The notes: generated from the letters alone by a model not told the origin. A stretch of DNA of 64,000 nucleotides from Platanthera guangdongensis (GCA_039583875.1 CM077157.1:76322346-76386345); one strand, 5' to 3'. Shown: positions 10,586 through 23,203, counted from the stretch's first letter. Numbers and translations are program-made.

Positions 10586-12115
10586 TGAAAGTCCACCTAG
10601 TGTCAACTACGTTCGCCTATGGGGGGGGGGGAATAGGTGACGTGCAGCATTTTTGCGGAATTAGAATTGTACCTGCACACGAAAATAAAACAACACAGCA
10701 AAGAAGGTACACAAGCAATTTATAGTGGTTCCCCGATTTGGGTACATCCACTTTCCCCCTTTGACCTATCTCCCAACAAGGGACGACTCGGTCACTTCAC
10801 CAACAGGATTGAAATCCAATCCTTGCACTATCGGAAGGAACCCTTCCACACGTAGGAGACACACTCCCACAACACGGGTTGCACCCAACCCTTACAACTA
10901 GGAACCAACATTCCTTTACAACAAAAGTAAAACTAGAATGTACAAGAGATACAAACTACTTTCGGAGACTAAGGTGTCCCTCTTCGTTTGATGACGTGTT
11001 CAAGAAGTCACGAAGAGTCCACAACCCTAGATCTCTCTTGGAGAGAATCTCCTCGGAACCGGCGGCGGCAAAGAGGGCGGCGGCTTGGTTCACGGGATCG
11101 GCGGCGACAACGGTGTGCGGCTGCTTTACTTAGGAGATTCAAACTTCGTAGCAAAGCCAGCGAGGTCTTCCAACGGTCACACTAGGATCGATCGTCTCGA
11201 TCGATTCGGACGAGAAAAGTTTTCCCGATCAACAAATCAAGAGACAAAGGATCTCCGGTTCGACACGTGAGACGCTATGCTTGGCTAAGCTTCTGTCGAC
11301 GGGAGATCTGGAATAAACCACGATCAAGACCAGCGATCAACTTGCTCGAGCGGCGACGGCGGCGGTGGCAGAGCGGAAATCGCGATCTAGGTCACGTCGC
11401 GGCTCGTCTTTTTCAAATCTTCTTCGCTGCTTTACTGTTCAAAAATACACGTGTATTTATACAGTAAAATACTCTTTTATGACCGTTATGGGTCCCACCT
11501 GAAGAAACCCTAAAAGAGGTTCAAAATAGAGCCTTAACATTTGATCCGGTCCAGTGGGATCCAGAAAATTGTCTAAGGCAAAATCGGCGAGAATCGAAGG
11601 TGCTTCTCGCCGAATCATCGAGAATCACTGGCTGATTCTCGCCGTGTCTCACTTAGTGATTCTCGTCGATTATTACTAAGCATCAGAGTTGCTCGCTTTG
11701 AAGTAGCTGGATCGAGTCGGTGAGAATCAGCTAATGATTCTCGACGATTCGGCGAGAATCACTAGTGATTCTCGTCGATTTATACTTAGATGATTTTTCG
11801 TCTTTCCACCCATGATGTGCTCCTTGACCCATCCTTGCTCCTTGTCTGCTCTTGCAAGATCACAGCCCTGTACTTGAAAGTAAGTGCACTCCAATGGAGA
11901 GAGTACACGTAGGCCAACACACTGATCTGCTCAATGAGGGATTACGTCGTGCAGACCCGTGTATATTGACATACTGCACCCTGACATTGGTGTGCACTTA
12001 GCGTGGAATGACTGCAAGCACAACTTAAGAGGTTTCATCAAATACTTTGTGAATTCATCTTAGCTTGACAGGAGGCTTCGTCAAATCCGGGTAATTGTGG
12101 ATACATTACCCAACA
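10586..12115 (-). repeat. SIRE-1 5' LTR (1530 bp)
   Basis: Partner of the LTR at 3441-5107. Minus-strand TATAAATA lies at 11454-11461; the palindrome array (GGCGAGAATC type) covers 11580-11785, upstream of the TATA box in element orientation. The central 38-bp palindrome of the other LTR is degraded here. Confidence 0.92.
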
Positions 12116-12733
12116 GACTCTATCCACGTTTCTGCTAGAAGGAGATGCGAGACTGTGGTGGGATGAGATGGAGGTACATCACTTGGCAGGTCAAGGTTTA
12201 GCGGAGGTTTCAATTGAGGAATTCTCCAGATTATTTCTCGCCAAGTATTTGCTGGTGTCGCAACGGATTGCGATGGAAAACGAGTTTCAACGCCTGGTGC
12301 AGGGTAAGGCTGATATTGATATGTACCTGCATGAGTTTACCAGACTGGGGAGATATGCGGGGTCTACCTTCGCGGAGGAAGCGCGAAAGATGAATCGCTT
12401 TTACAAGGGACTGCGGGATGAGTTGAGGTTGGTCCTCCGGAGTTCAGTGAACCAAGGCTTCCAAGCGTTGGTCGATACGACCCGTGCCCTGGAGAAAGAT
12501 TTGAAGCGGGTACAAGAAAAGAAGAGACTGGAAGTGGAGAAGCCAGAATTTAAGGTGCCGCAGTCGGAGCAATCGGAGTTACGAAGAAGAGAGAAGAAAA
12601 GGTTTAGGCTTGTTGAATCAGCTCCGTCGACTGTTTCTTCGGGCGCAACGTATGGGCAAGGATGTGTTGATACACGTATATATTATAACTGCGGGAAGCA
12701 GGGACACATAGCGAAATTTTGTTGGAATGCCCC
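12116..12733 (+). pseudogene. gag: G1 gag, segment 2 (capsid end and zinc knuckle)
   Basis: It continues the gag frame after the SIRE-1 target duplication (12116-12120 repeats gactc; unique sequence starts 12121). EGDARLWWDEM, SIEEFSRLFLAKY, MYLHEFTRLGRYA and FYKGLRDELR are classic Gypsy gag motifs. The nucleocapsid knuckle reads YYNCGKQGHIAKFC: the first cysteine of CX2CX4HX4C is replaced by tyrosine (TGT to TAT), which should abolish zinc binding. There is no stop. It is cut by Copia-B at 12733 and resumes at 27937. Confidence 0.88.
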
Positions 12734-14291
12734 TGTTGGAACACCCTATTACTGATTTGGGTCAGGATTACTATGTCTCTTAGGAAACCTGTTTTGACCT
12801 CACTGTATAGATCTAAAGGTCAAGTAGAATTGAGTCTAAGAGTTAGTAGTTAGGTTTGGAAGCTGCCCTCAAGACCAGGTTTTTCAGTTTCTGGAGACTA
12901 AGTCATTTCGTCGAGCTCAGTACGACGAATTGTCGAACTCCATTCGACGATCGGTGAGCTCACTTCGACGAATCGTCGAACTCCATTCGACGGTCTCTGA
13001 GCTCAACTTCAACAAGTCGTCGAACTCCATTTGACGATCTTCGAGCTCAGATCGACGATCTTGACTCCAGTTTGATTCTCTATATCTGAGCTCAGTTCGA
13101 CGATAGTTGAGCTCAGATCGACGATCTCTGTTTCTGTCTAAGTCCAAAACTCTGAGCTCAGTTCAACGATAGTGGAGCTCAGTTCGACGTTTTTCTGAAG
13201 AGTTCAATGATTTTCAATATTCAAATTCAGACAGTTGAGGAATTATTGTCAGCATTTAATTCAGAGATCTTGTAGCCGTTTTTAATTAATCTGGAGCAAG
13301 TTTCAAGGAATTATCAAAGAATGTTTTATTGGACTTTCCTCCAGAAGACAATTGCAATTAAGAAAGTAATTAATGACAGGCTAACAGCTATCTTGGACAG
13401 TGGATCATTTCTATTCAGACAAAAGGAATAAAAGACTAGATTTTTCTTTCCTGATCTAGAAGATCAAGAAGTTAGAAAAATATTCTCTGCAATAACTCTT
13501 ACAACATCAACAACAATTACACAAGAGAAAGAAAGTGAGTTGCAGACATTCTCAGTCTCAAGATTCATACAAGAACACCATCACCAAAGGAGATCAACAA
13601 ACTGAAATCTTCAGATCTTTTTTGATTCAAGTGTTCAAAGGCCATCATCATTCAAGACTCCAGACACCTCACATTTCAGTTGTTGCTGAAATCATCATTT
13701 GCTGGAGATCAATTTTCTGAAGGCATATCACCCTAATGCAAAGCTTCACTTCCTGAACAACTCAAGATCTCAGGGGGAGCTTTGACAACATCCACTATCT
13801 TCTCTCTGATTATTGACAGAGAAGATCTTGTCTTCCTTCTCTCTCTCTCCCTACTGTAAAGGGTTTTTCAAACTCCCTTCAAAAGTTTATGATTGGTTTC
13901 TGAGACCTTATCAAAACTCAGTGGTGGCAAGACAACTGATCAAAAAATATGGTTTGGTTTTTGAGCACCTTATCAAAAGCTCATTGGTGCCCAGGACACC
14001 TGATCAACTCATCCTGCAGTGGATTCCTACCTAGGGTGATAGAAGAGTGGATGTACCCAGGTTGATTGGGGAACCACTATAACTCCTTATGTCATCTGGT
14101 TGCTTACTTTTTTTTTGTTTCTGGCGGTGGCTTGTGATTACTTTGTGATTGCTTCTTGTTTAGATTACTTTATATTATTTGCTTCCCTGTTCACTTAGGA
14201 TTACAATAACTGTTGTAAAAAGTTTTTAGCAAGCACCATATACTCTATTCACCCCCCCTCTAGAGTATATCAGATCTAACTTGCACTTTCA
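12734..14291 (+). repeat. Copia-B 5' LTR (1558 bp)
   Basis: Starts TGTTGGAACACCC and ends CTTGCACTTTCA. It contains a hairpin array (12908-13190), an aataaaag TATA-like site near 13427, a purine tract agggggagc near 13771 inside the LTR, and CT-rich leader sequence. Its partner is 26378-27931. Confidence 0.93.
12908..13190. promoter_or_regulatory. TCGTCGAA/TTCGACGA hairpin array in Copia-B LTR
   Basis: At least three near-perfect units with arms TCGTCGAA and TTCGACGA around a 5-nt loop CTCCA (near 12942, 12978 and 13018), with further partial units (GAGCTCAGTTCGACGATAG) between and after. The block repeats in the 3' LTR (26551-26835). The same arms recur in gag (16060-16238) and before the env-like ORF (22796-23062). 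Confidence 0.8.
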
Positions 14292-14293
14292 AT

Positions 14294-14307
14294 TGGTATC
14301 AAAGCGA
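14294..14307 (+). other. Copia-B primer binding site
   Basis: TGGTATCAAAGCGA begins two bases after the LTR; it matches the initiator tRNA-Met primer site with one or two changes. Confidence 0.85.
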
Positions 14308-14425
14308 GGTTGGTTAAAAAGACCACATCTCAGTGGTTGCACAGGCTAACACCTGAACCAAAAGATTCCTATAGTTAGATCTGCTTGTTGTATATTTTGT
14401 TTTTAGAATTAGTTCTTCACAAAAC

Positions 14426-16441
14426 ATGGCCCAAAACAAAGATTATGCTAGCACCAGACCTCCAGTGTGTAATCTATCCAAGTTTGCACTTTGGAAGGCA
14501 AGGATTAGACTCTACATGAATTCTATTGATGAGGACATCTTCAATTCTGTTTTGACAGTGTGTCCAAGACCTCCAAAGAATAAAAGTACAATTGCTGTTC
14601 CACCTCCCTCAGGAACAGATGCTGACATCAAGAAATTAAAAGTTGCAGATGCAAAGGCTATGAACATTCTAGCCCAGACTATGTCTGATGAGATTTTCCA
14701 AAAGGTGGCTGAATACAACTTAGCAAAGGAAATCTGGGATAATCTATATGAGATAGTCTCAGGATCTGTTGATGAGAGAAAAGATAGAAGATCTCACCTC
14801 ATAACCTAATATGAGAACTTCAAGAAAGGAGAAGCTGAGTCAGTATCAAACATGTATAATAGACTCAGTCTGATAGTCAATGAACTGAAAACTTTGGATA
14901 AAGAAATCTCATTGACTGAGCTAAATGATAAAATCCTAATGTGCTTCCCAAGCACTTGAGACTCAAGGATCTGGCCAATCAAGGATGCCAGAAGTCTGAA
15001 TGAGATTACAACCGAAGCTCTCTTGGGCAAGCTCAAGTCTTATGAGCTGCTCATTAAGAACAGAGAAGAAGAGCAGAAGGCTGCCTCACCAGCCACAAGA
15101 AATGAAAAGTCAATAGCTTTCAAAGCCATTGAAGATCAGCCTGAAGACAAGGTCACAGGCAATGATGAGCTGCTTAGTCTACTGGCCAAAAGATTTTACA
15201 AAATGGCCAGAAAGGACTTCAGGAAGTGATCATACAAAGAGCATGACAAGCCAAGGTATGATAAATCAAACAATAAAGAAATTGTTTGCTTTGATTGCAG
15301 GAAACTAGGACACATTGTTCCTGACTGTCCAGAGAACCAAAAGAAGGACAGAAAGGACAAGAGAGAAAGAAGAAAAGACAAGGACTTCAAGATGAACAAC
15401 AATGACAAACCCTCCTCAAGCAAGAACAAACACACAAGGAAGGGATTTGTTGCTGTATCTTGGAGTGAGACAGAAGAGGAATCTGAAGCTTCATCCAACT
15501 CAAGTGATGATGAGGATGATGCTGAAGAAAAGGAATTCTGCATGATGGCTATCAATGCCTCACAACACAATTCTGATGTAGAAGATTCAGAGTCAGACTC
15601 AGAGACTCAACTTGAAGAGGATCAGGTAATAAGTTCTTTTGATTTTAATTCTGATGACTTTAAGTATGAATTTAAAGCACTATGTTTAGACTTATTAAAA
15701 TCTGAGAAGGAAATCATTTCTCTCAGAAATCAATTATCTGAACATAGTACCTTAAAATCAGAAAACCTCAAACTCTCTGAGGAGTTGGAGTGCTGTAGGG
15801 AGCAGATAGCTACACTGAAAAGTGAGCTGTCAGAGGCCAAAAAGCTTGAAGAATCCCTTAATGGGAGAAACATCAAGCTAATGGACATCACAAGCACAGT
15901 GAACTCTAGATTTAATAGTACACTGGGCTTGGGTGCTTCATCCAACGAACCTATAGTACTAACAAACCCAATTAAGTTTATTTCTGATAAAGGGAAGGGA
16001 GTTGTAGAGGTAGCTAGGAAAAATTCTGACTTACCCAAGAAATCAAGTGTTCAACAGAAATCGTCGAACGGAGCTAGACGATCGTCGAATGCAGACCGAC
16101 GATCTCAGGCAAAATCGTCGAACTCAGGTCGACGATCTCTAAACCCTGAACTCTGCCATAGTTAATCGTCAAACGGAGCTCGACGATCTGACCCAAGATC
16201 GTCGAACGCAGCTCAACGATCGTCGAGCAGAGATCAGAGATTTGAAAACTTCTTCAAGGGTAAATCAAAATCCAAACCTAGGGGTCCTTCATCCCAAAGA
16301 TTTAACCCTTATACTGAATGGATAATACCTCCAAGGAGATATCATCCTGAAGGTTATAAGAGTCAACCAGGGATGTCATTTATTTCTGAATTTAAAGGTT
16401 ATCAACCTAGTCCCAAGGTAAACTGGGTCAAAAACAAGTAA
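14426..16441 (+). pseudogene. gag: Gag of Copia-B
   Basis: Starts at ATG 14426 and stays in one frame to TAA 16439-16441. In-frame stops occur at 14807, about 14957, 15227 and 16163; several fit C-to-T changes. Order: N-terminal capsid-like domain (FALWKARIRLYMNSIDEDI, then YNLAKEIWDNLYE), a zinc knuckle CFDCRKLGHIVPDC (about 15284-15325), a Lys-rich then acidic linker, a coiled-coil (about 15700-15860), and a C-terminal repeat of SSNxxRRS peptides. That last repeat is the DNA hairpin array read in frame. It ends PKVNWVKNK before the stop. Confidence 0.88.
16060..16238 (+). repeat. Hairpin array inside gag coding sequence
   Basis: About five consecutive ~24-bp units, arms (A)TCGTCGAA and (T/C)CGACGATC, loops CGGAG, TGCAG, CTCAG. 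Each unit codes for SSN(G/A/S)xRRS. The arms are the same as in this element's LTRs and its pol-env spacer. Confidence 0.8.
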
Positions 16442-16456
16442 ATTATTTTATGTGCA

Positions 16457-16559
16457 GGTGAAGACCTATCCAACATCAAACCAACAATGGTATCTGGATA
16501 GTGGGTGCTCCAAGTACATGATAGGAAGCAAGGATAATTTCACATCCTTTAAAGCCAAG
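16457..16559 (+). pseudogene. pol: Copia-B pol, segment 1 (start of protease)
   Basis: Directly after TGTGCAG, in the +1 frame relative to gag. It contains the aspartic protease motif [13 protein letters not shown]; the usual histidine of DSGCSxHM is tyrosine here. It is cut after codon AAG by the solo LTR insertion at 16560, and pol resumes at 19654 with GPKVIFGD. Confidence 0.85.
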
Positions 16560-17548
16560 TGATGTGCCCGCGAACAGACTCTTACTGTGGTTGGTTCAGT
16601 GAGTCGATCGCCGCGGGCTTGCTGAGGTAGGCAAGTGCACCTATCGCAAGTAGTACTCGATATTCGGGGAATACCGAGGTCGTATTGTTCTCGGGGTCGT
16701 GTTGACTATTCTTACTCCTCCGGGAGGACTATTATTTTACTGAAAGAAAGGTGGATTTTTTTAGTAAAGTAAAGACAGAAAAAGTAAAGGAGCGAAAAAA
16801 CGTTTTAGAAAATATTTGATGAAGGGTTAACGCTCGGCATCGAATCGGATTAAGACTAAAACAATTTTTAATAATTATAGGACTTAGTTTTCAAATTAAT
16901 AAAAGGCAACTTGGCCGTGGAGGTTCCACAAATGTGAGCTCACCTATCTATAGAGATATCGCTCACCTAAACATTAAGACTATTCGACCGAACGTTAGTC
17001 CGACGAAGGATTACTCTTAACGCCCACTTTACGCTAAGAACCCCGCTATTGGGTGGGGAACCCAATCCGGTAGAATTACGCTTGTCCTCTTTCGAGGGTA
17101 TGCACGCAACTCTATTTATCCAGGGGTGATCGGTCCATATGCACGACCTCTCGGCTAGCTAGCATATGGACTACGGAAATAGGGCCCACACATCGATATG
17201 TGGTCCTACGCGTCGTAAACCCGGGGTAAACCTTAAGTCCTTAAATTAAAATGAAAATAAAGAGCTTCAATTATTAGAAATCATTTTAAATGTCCCAATG
17301 CTCTTCGATGCCGAGGTTAATAGCGATTACCCACACATCGCTATGAGGACGGCTTTATAATTTAGTGAGGCGCGAGTTCGAAATTAAACGCTAAACGATT
17401 ATAAGAAGGGGACATAAGAAAAATAACAAACATTTAGAAAACTGAAAAGTTAGCTAAAACAAGAACTCACGCACACTCCAAATTATAAATTAAACAGAAA
17501 CTAAGTTACACATAAAAGAAATTTGCATAATTGAAATTTGCGATTCCC

Positions 17549-17905
17549 ACTCAAACGAGTGGGGGCTGTAAATAAAAGCTGAAAATTGCAAGTCCTACTC
17601 AAACAAGTAGGATTGAAATGAAAGCGAGTCCTACTCAGATGAGTAGGAGAAAATAAATGCGATTACAGTGCTTTCTCAAATATTTACAGTGAGATAAAGA
17701 TCCGCTCATTTAACTCAAGTGAGTAGGCGGAAAAAATAAAGAAAGAAAATTACAAGTCCTACTCAAACGAGTAGGCGGGAAATAAAGTACGTCCATTTAA
17801 CTCAAGTGAGTAGGCGGAAAAATAAAGAAAGAAAATTACAAGTCCTACTCAAAAGAGTAGGACTGAAAATGAAAACGATGCGCCATTTAACTCTTAACGA
17901 GTAGG
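17549..17905. repeat. CCTACTC/GAGTAGG hairpin repeats
   Basis: At least six imperfect copies of a short hairpin (arms CCTACTC and GAGTAGG, loop AAAC or similar; also CTCAAGTGAG) separated by A-rich 25-50 bp spacers. Confidence 0.75.
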
Positions 17906-17965
17906 CGTAAATAAATGCACACAAACACACACACTCCATATGAATTTCAAGAAAGCAATAAAGCT

Positions 17966-18145
17966 AACACCTACACTCACACACTCTACAAAATTTGAAC
18001 AAAGCATTAAAAGAAAGCAGTAAAATTTAACACCTACACTCACACACTCTACAAAATTTGAATCAAAGCATCAAAAGAAAGCATTAAAATTTAACACCTA
18101 CACTCACACACTCTACAAAATTTGAATCAAAGCATCAAAACATTT
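17966..18145. repeat. Three ~64-bp tandem repeats
   Basis: Units begin with aacacctacactcacacac at 17966, 18029 and 18093 and are nearly identical; the last is partial. Confidence 0.85.
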
Positions 18146-18924
18146 ATTCTCATACACTCACACACACAAATTAAAAGGCAAAATGAAAGTTACCTAAAAA
18201 TTAAAACTTTTACTTTTTCATGCTTAGGTTTTGCCAAAAACAAATAAAAAGAAGAAATTACAATTTTTAGAAGACAAAAGTTTTTCAAAACAAATTAAAA
18301 ACCAAAGTTTTTGGAAAATTAAAATTTTAACATTTTCATTCCTAAGATTTCATAAAAGTGCTAAAAAAGTTGAAATGAAAAGCGAAAGAACAAAAAGGGT
18401 TTTAATCCTAAAATAAAGCTAAGTAAAAAAAATCAAAAATACTTTAGTAACTCTTTTACACATTCATAAGAGTGAAGATGTTGAAAACATTAAAAGAAGA
18501 CATGAAGAAAAAGAGAAAAAGCTAATTCATCATTTCATAAATTTCTAACAAAACCTATCATGAGACAAATTAAAAGCATGTAAAGTAAATAAGTTACACT
18601 CATACACACACACATACTTTTCATAAATGAAGAACAAAGATAAAACCAAGGATAAAAAGGGGAGAAAAAGTGGGCACAAGTGTTCATTCCAAATCCAAAT
18701 AAGAAGAGAAAATCTAACATTCTTATTGATTAAAGGAAACTATTACAAGCTATTACAAAGACAAAGCTAAAGCAAAAACAAAATTGAAAGAAAAAGGGGA
18801 AAGAAATCTCCTTACATAGCAAGTAAATCACGGATGCAACCCACAAAAAGACACTAAAATGGCCCAAAAATCTGAACCCTTGGACCTTACAGAAATGGGC
18901 AATTTATAGGCAAAAAATTCTAAG

Positions 18925-19480
18925 TACACGCCCTAGGTCACGGGCGTGTAGGGGGGGCGTGTCAGTACTATTCATGAAGGCGGCCGACGATTGGACAGGA
19001 AAGTTGACTTCGGGCTGAGTTCGTGGCAGTCACGCCCCAGGTCACGGGCGTGACTCTGAGCGTGTCGGGGAGGTAGAACCGGGCGCGGGTTGCGTCAAAA
19101 GTCTTCGGCAGCATCTTGTCGGGCTAGCTGGAAAGGTCACGCCCCAGGTCACGGACGTGACTCTGGGCGTGTCAGTTGGTGTCGACACTCGACGAATGTC
19201 AAGCGGAAAGTGTCGAGTTGAAATCGTTGAGCTGAGATCGAGTCACGCCCTAGGTCACGGGCGTGACTCCGGGCGTGACTCCGGGCGTGACGCGGGTTCG
19301 ACCAACGTTGAACTAAATTCGTATAGTGGAGGGGACACGGGCTGCTGTCACGCCCCGTGTCGGGTGACACGGGCGTGTCGCCAGACGTGTCAAGTTTGTA
19401 CTTCAGAAATCGTCCGATTTCACGGGAAATGCAATGTCACGGCCATGTCACGGGCGTGACCAAATTGACACGGGCGTGTA
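18925..19480. promoter_or_regulatory. CACGGGCGTG palindrome array in the solo LTR
   Basis: Many copies of TCACG-GG-CGTGA and cacgcccYaggtcacgggcg, with GTCGACACTCGACG nearby. The core and layout resemble the array in the G1 LTR although the rest of the two LTRs does not align. Confidence 0.7.
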
Positions 19481-19653
19481 CGGCCCAATTTTGGCAGATT
19501 TTGAAATTTTTCTGCAAAATAAAATAAAACAAGTTAGTAGTAAATTTACAAAAATAGGAGCATTTTATTGAACAAAAATAAGTAAAAACGACGAAAATAA
19601 ATGAAAATGACTAAATTAATGTGCACAAAAATACGTATATTTATAATTCATCA

Positions 19654-22600
19654 CCAAGCTTGGACCCAAAGTTATATTTGGTGATTCAAACTTTGGACTA
19701 ACAAAAGGATATGGTGCAGTCCAAACTGGGACAATCACATTCAAGAAAGTAGCCTATGTGGAAGGACTGAAAAACAACTTGATCAGCATCAGTCAGCTAT
19801 GTGATGAAGGCTACCAAGTGACTTTCAGGAAATCCTTATGCGGGATCAAATCAGAGGACAACATAACTGTGTTGACAGGTAAAAGGAAAGGTAACATCTA
19901 TTTAGTAGACTTTCTTTCAACTGAAGTAGATATTTGCCTGTTTAACTCTATTAGTAGACCTAATGTATTATGGCATAAGAGACTAGGGCATATAAACCTT
20001 AGAACCATTGCTAGGCTATCCAAGGACAACCTTGTTAGAGAACTACCTTCTGGCCCCTATAAGAAGAAAGGACTCTGCAGGGCTTGTCAATTAGGCAAGC
20101 AAACTAAAAATAGTTTCAAGTCACTTAATAAAAGTGATTCACCTAGGATTTTGTATCTGTTACACATGGATCTTTTTGGACACATTACAGTACAAAGCTT
20201 AGGAGGGAAATCTTACACTTTAGTAGTTGTAGATGACTTCTCTAGATTCACATGGGTGTTCTTTCTGAGGAAGAAGTCCGATAACTTTAAGTGTTTGACA
20301 GAGTTTCTCAAATGCATACAGACTGAGTTTAATACTCACATTGCCCTGATCAGAAGTGATCATGGGACAGAGTTTGATTCTCTTCTTATGTAAGAGTTTG
20401 TCAGAGTGAAGGGATCAGACATACTTTCTCAGCTCCTAGAACTCCTCAACAAAATGGGGTAGCTGAAAGGAAAAATAGAACCCTTATTGAATCTGCCACT
20501 ACATTATTGTCAGATGCTCACCTTCCTCTATATTTTTGGGTAGAGGCAGTGAACAGCTCCAAATATGTGCTGAATAGAAGTTTAATACATAAACTGAAGG
20601 GCAAGACTCCCTATGAATTACTCAAAGGGAAGAAACCTAAAGTAGATTATTTTAAAAGTTTTGGTTGTATCTGTTATATTCACAATAATGACAAGAAGTA
20701 TTTAGCAAAATTTCAAGCTAAAGCTGATGAAGGAGTGTTTCTGGGATACTCCATGATCAGTAAGGCTTATAGGGTATATAAGAAATCAACTCTCAAAATT
20801 GAAGAATCTGTGCATATATCTTTTGATGAATCTAACATGCCTTTCAAGGAGAAGAACACTTCTACCATATAACCTTTGCAGGTACATTCTCTTGCTGAAG
20901 ACTTGAATAGATTACAAATCATTCAAAAAGAGGAAAGCGGTGAAGATGAAGAAGACATTCAACACCTTGAAGAGAAACTTCTTGAAGAACCAGTTGTTGT
21001 ACCACCAGAGGAAACAACAACACAGGTTGGTGAATAATCAACACCTCTTGTTGATTTAGTAACATTAAGAGACCATCCAATTTCCCAAGTTATTGGAGAC
21101 ATCTCGGCTGGTGTGCAAACCAGAAATCAGGTCAACCAAAACCTGTTGCACACTTGCTTCCTATCTCAAATTGAACCTGAATCCATTCAAGATGCAGAGC
21201 AAGATCCACACTGGATCATTGCAATACAAGAAGAGTTGCATCAATTTGAAAGGAACCAAGTTTGGGAACTAGTACCAAGGCCTAAGGATCACTCCATTGT
21301 TGGAACAAAGTGGGTGTTCAGAAATAAGTTGGATGATCAAGGAGTCATTGTAAGGAACAAGGCAAGGCTAGTTGCTCAAGGGTACTCTCAAGAAGAAGGG
21401 ATAGATTATGACCAGACTTTTGCACCAGTTGCAAGGTTGGAGGCCATAAGAATCTTCTTAGCATATGCAACACACAAAGGTTTCAAAGTGTACCAGATGG
21501 ATGTAAAGAGTGCTTTTCTCAATGGAGATATCAAAGAAGAAGTCTATGTCAGACAACCTCCAGGTTTTATCTCTCCAACTCATCCTGATTATGTTTTCAA
21601 ATTGCACAAAACATTATATGGTCTCAAGCAAGCTCCTAGAGCATGGTATGAGACCCTAGCATGCTTTCTTCTGAAAAATGAATTTATAAGGGGTAGAGTA
21701 GAGCAAACTCTTTTTATTAGAACCCATAAGTCTCATACCCTACTAGTACAGATCTATGTAGATGATATTATTTTTGGTTCTACTGATTCAAATTTGTGCA
21801 GAAGGTTCTCCAATCTAATGCATTCTAAATTTGAAATGAGTAGCATGGGTGAGCTATCCTTCTTTCTAGGATTGTAAATCAAACAACATGCTGAAGGCAT
21901 ATTTATTTCTCAAACCAAATATGCAAAAGAATTGGTTAAGAAATTTGGTATGTCTGAAGCATCTTGTATGAAAACACCTATGCCTACTAATGTTGTATTA
22001 GATGCTGATGAACATGGGAAACCTGTTGATCAGACAACATATAGAGCAATGATTGGCTCTTTACTGTACCTTACAGCTAGTAGACCTGACATAATGTTTG
22101 CAACATACATATGTGCTAGATTCCAAGTAAGCCCTAGAGAGTCACACCTATCCTTAGTAAAAAGGTTTCTCAGGTATGTAAAAATTTGTCCAAATCTAGG
22201 TCTCTGGTATCCAAAAGATTCAGCATTTGACTTAACTGGATTTTCTGATGCTGATTATGCTGGATGCAGAATAGACAGGAAAAGCACCAGTGGAACTTGT
22301 CAGTTTCTTGGTGACATACTTGTATCTTGGTTTTGCAAGAAACAGACATCTGTGTCAACTTCAACTGCTGAAGCTGAATATATGGTTGCAGTTAGTTGTT
22401 GTTCACAAATCTTATGGATTCAAAACCAACTCCTAGACTATGGATACAACTTAGAGAAGTCTAAAATCTTTTGTGATAATACCAGTGCTATTTTTATAGC
22501 TCAAAATCCAGTCCTCCATAGTAGGACAAAACACATAGAATTTAGGCATCACTTTTTAAGGGATAATGTTGATAAAAATAAAATTGAACTTCACTATATC

Positions 22601-22708
22601 CCAACTGATTTACAAAGGGAAGATATTTTCATCAAACCCTTGGATGAAAAGAAACACACCTTCTTCCTAAATCAGTTAGGAATGTTAGATGGAGGAAGTC
22701 TAAAATAA
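19654..22708 (+). pseudogene. pol: Copia-B pol, segment 2 (integrase, RT, RNase H)
   Basis: It continues protease with GPKVIFGDSNFG, then the integrase zinc region (HKRLGH...CRACQLGK), integrase core (DLFG, VVVDDFSRFTWVF, SDHGTEF), reverse transcriptase ([29 protein letters not shown] near 21757) and RNase H (GFSDADYAGC, KSTSGTCQFLG, STAEAEYM, SRTKHIE). Defects: a frameshift near 20396, stops at 20870, about 21036 and 21875, several explained by C-to-T. It ends at TAA 22706-22708. All catalytic regions are still readable, so inactivation is by scattered point changes plus the solo LTR insertion. Confidence 0.92.
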
Positions 22709-23203
22709 TATCCAAGACTTTAAAACTCTAAAAATGGCCAAGACTAGGCAAACTTCTTAATTTTTCTATTATCTAGAGTGTTTCTGGTCTCTGAACCGCG
22801 CTCGATGATTTTCCCCCAGATCGTCAAGCGGAGATCGACGCTTTCCGAAATCGTCGACCAGAGTTCAGCGCTTCTCAGATAGTCTAAACCGTCTCTCCAG
22901 GTCAGCGATCGTCGAACGGCGCTCGACGATTTTGTTTTCTGAACTATCGTCGAACAGAGCTCGACGCTCTCCAATATCGTCGAACGGAGATCGACGATGT
23001 TGATAACCTTTCGGTTTCCGTTAGAAGCCCCGATCGTCGAACAAAGTTCAACGATCTTTCCTTTTCTGCGTCGAACCCTAATATAAAATTCATTTTTTCG
23101 TCCGTCGTTCTCTCTTTGTGCCTTCATTCTCTATGCAAATTTTCTCTTTCCCTCCAAATTTCTCTACACTTGGTCGTTTGTTTGTTGATTTTTGCAGGAA
23201 TCA
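22709..23203 (+). promoter_or_regulatory. Pol-env spacer: hairpin array, TATA box and CT-rich leader
   Basis: 22796-23062 holds about six TCGTCGAA-type hairpins matching those in the LTR and gag. Right after come aaccctaat (23074-23082, telo-box-like), TATAAAA (23082-23088), a CT-rich stretch resembling a plant 5' UTR, and gatttttGCAG (acceptor-like) ending at 23197, six bases before the env-like ATG at 23204. It looks like an internal promoter or a splice acceptor for the env-like ORF; neither is demonstrated. Confidence 0.5.

Larger units (their letters stand above)
16560..19653. mobile_element. Solo LTR-like insertion (3094 bp)
   Basis: It has TG and CA ends (TGATGTGCCC...AATTCATCA) and an exact 5-bp duplication ccaag (16555-16559 and 19654-19658). 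No terminal repeat, PBS or coding motif was found, so it looks like a solo LTR left by recombination. The rc end TGATGAATTATAAATA recalls long-LTR Gypsy (Athila/Tat) elements, a weak guess. Inside are hairpin repeats CCTACTC-AAAC-GAGTAGG (17549-17905), three ~64-bp tandem repeats (17966-18145) and a CACGGGCGTG array (18925-19480). Confidence 0.78.

Noticed and set aside
12908..13190. Regularly spaced short repeats as a CRISPR array
   Set aside because: Repeat-spacer lengths are irregular, arms are inverted repeats, and the setting is a plant LTR.
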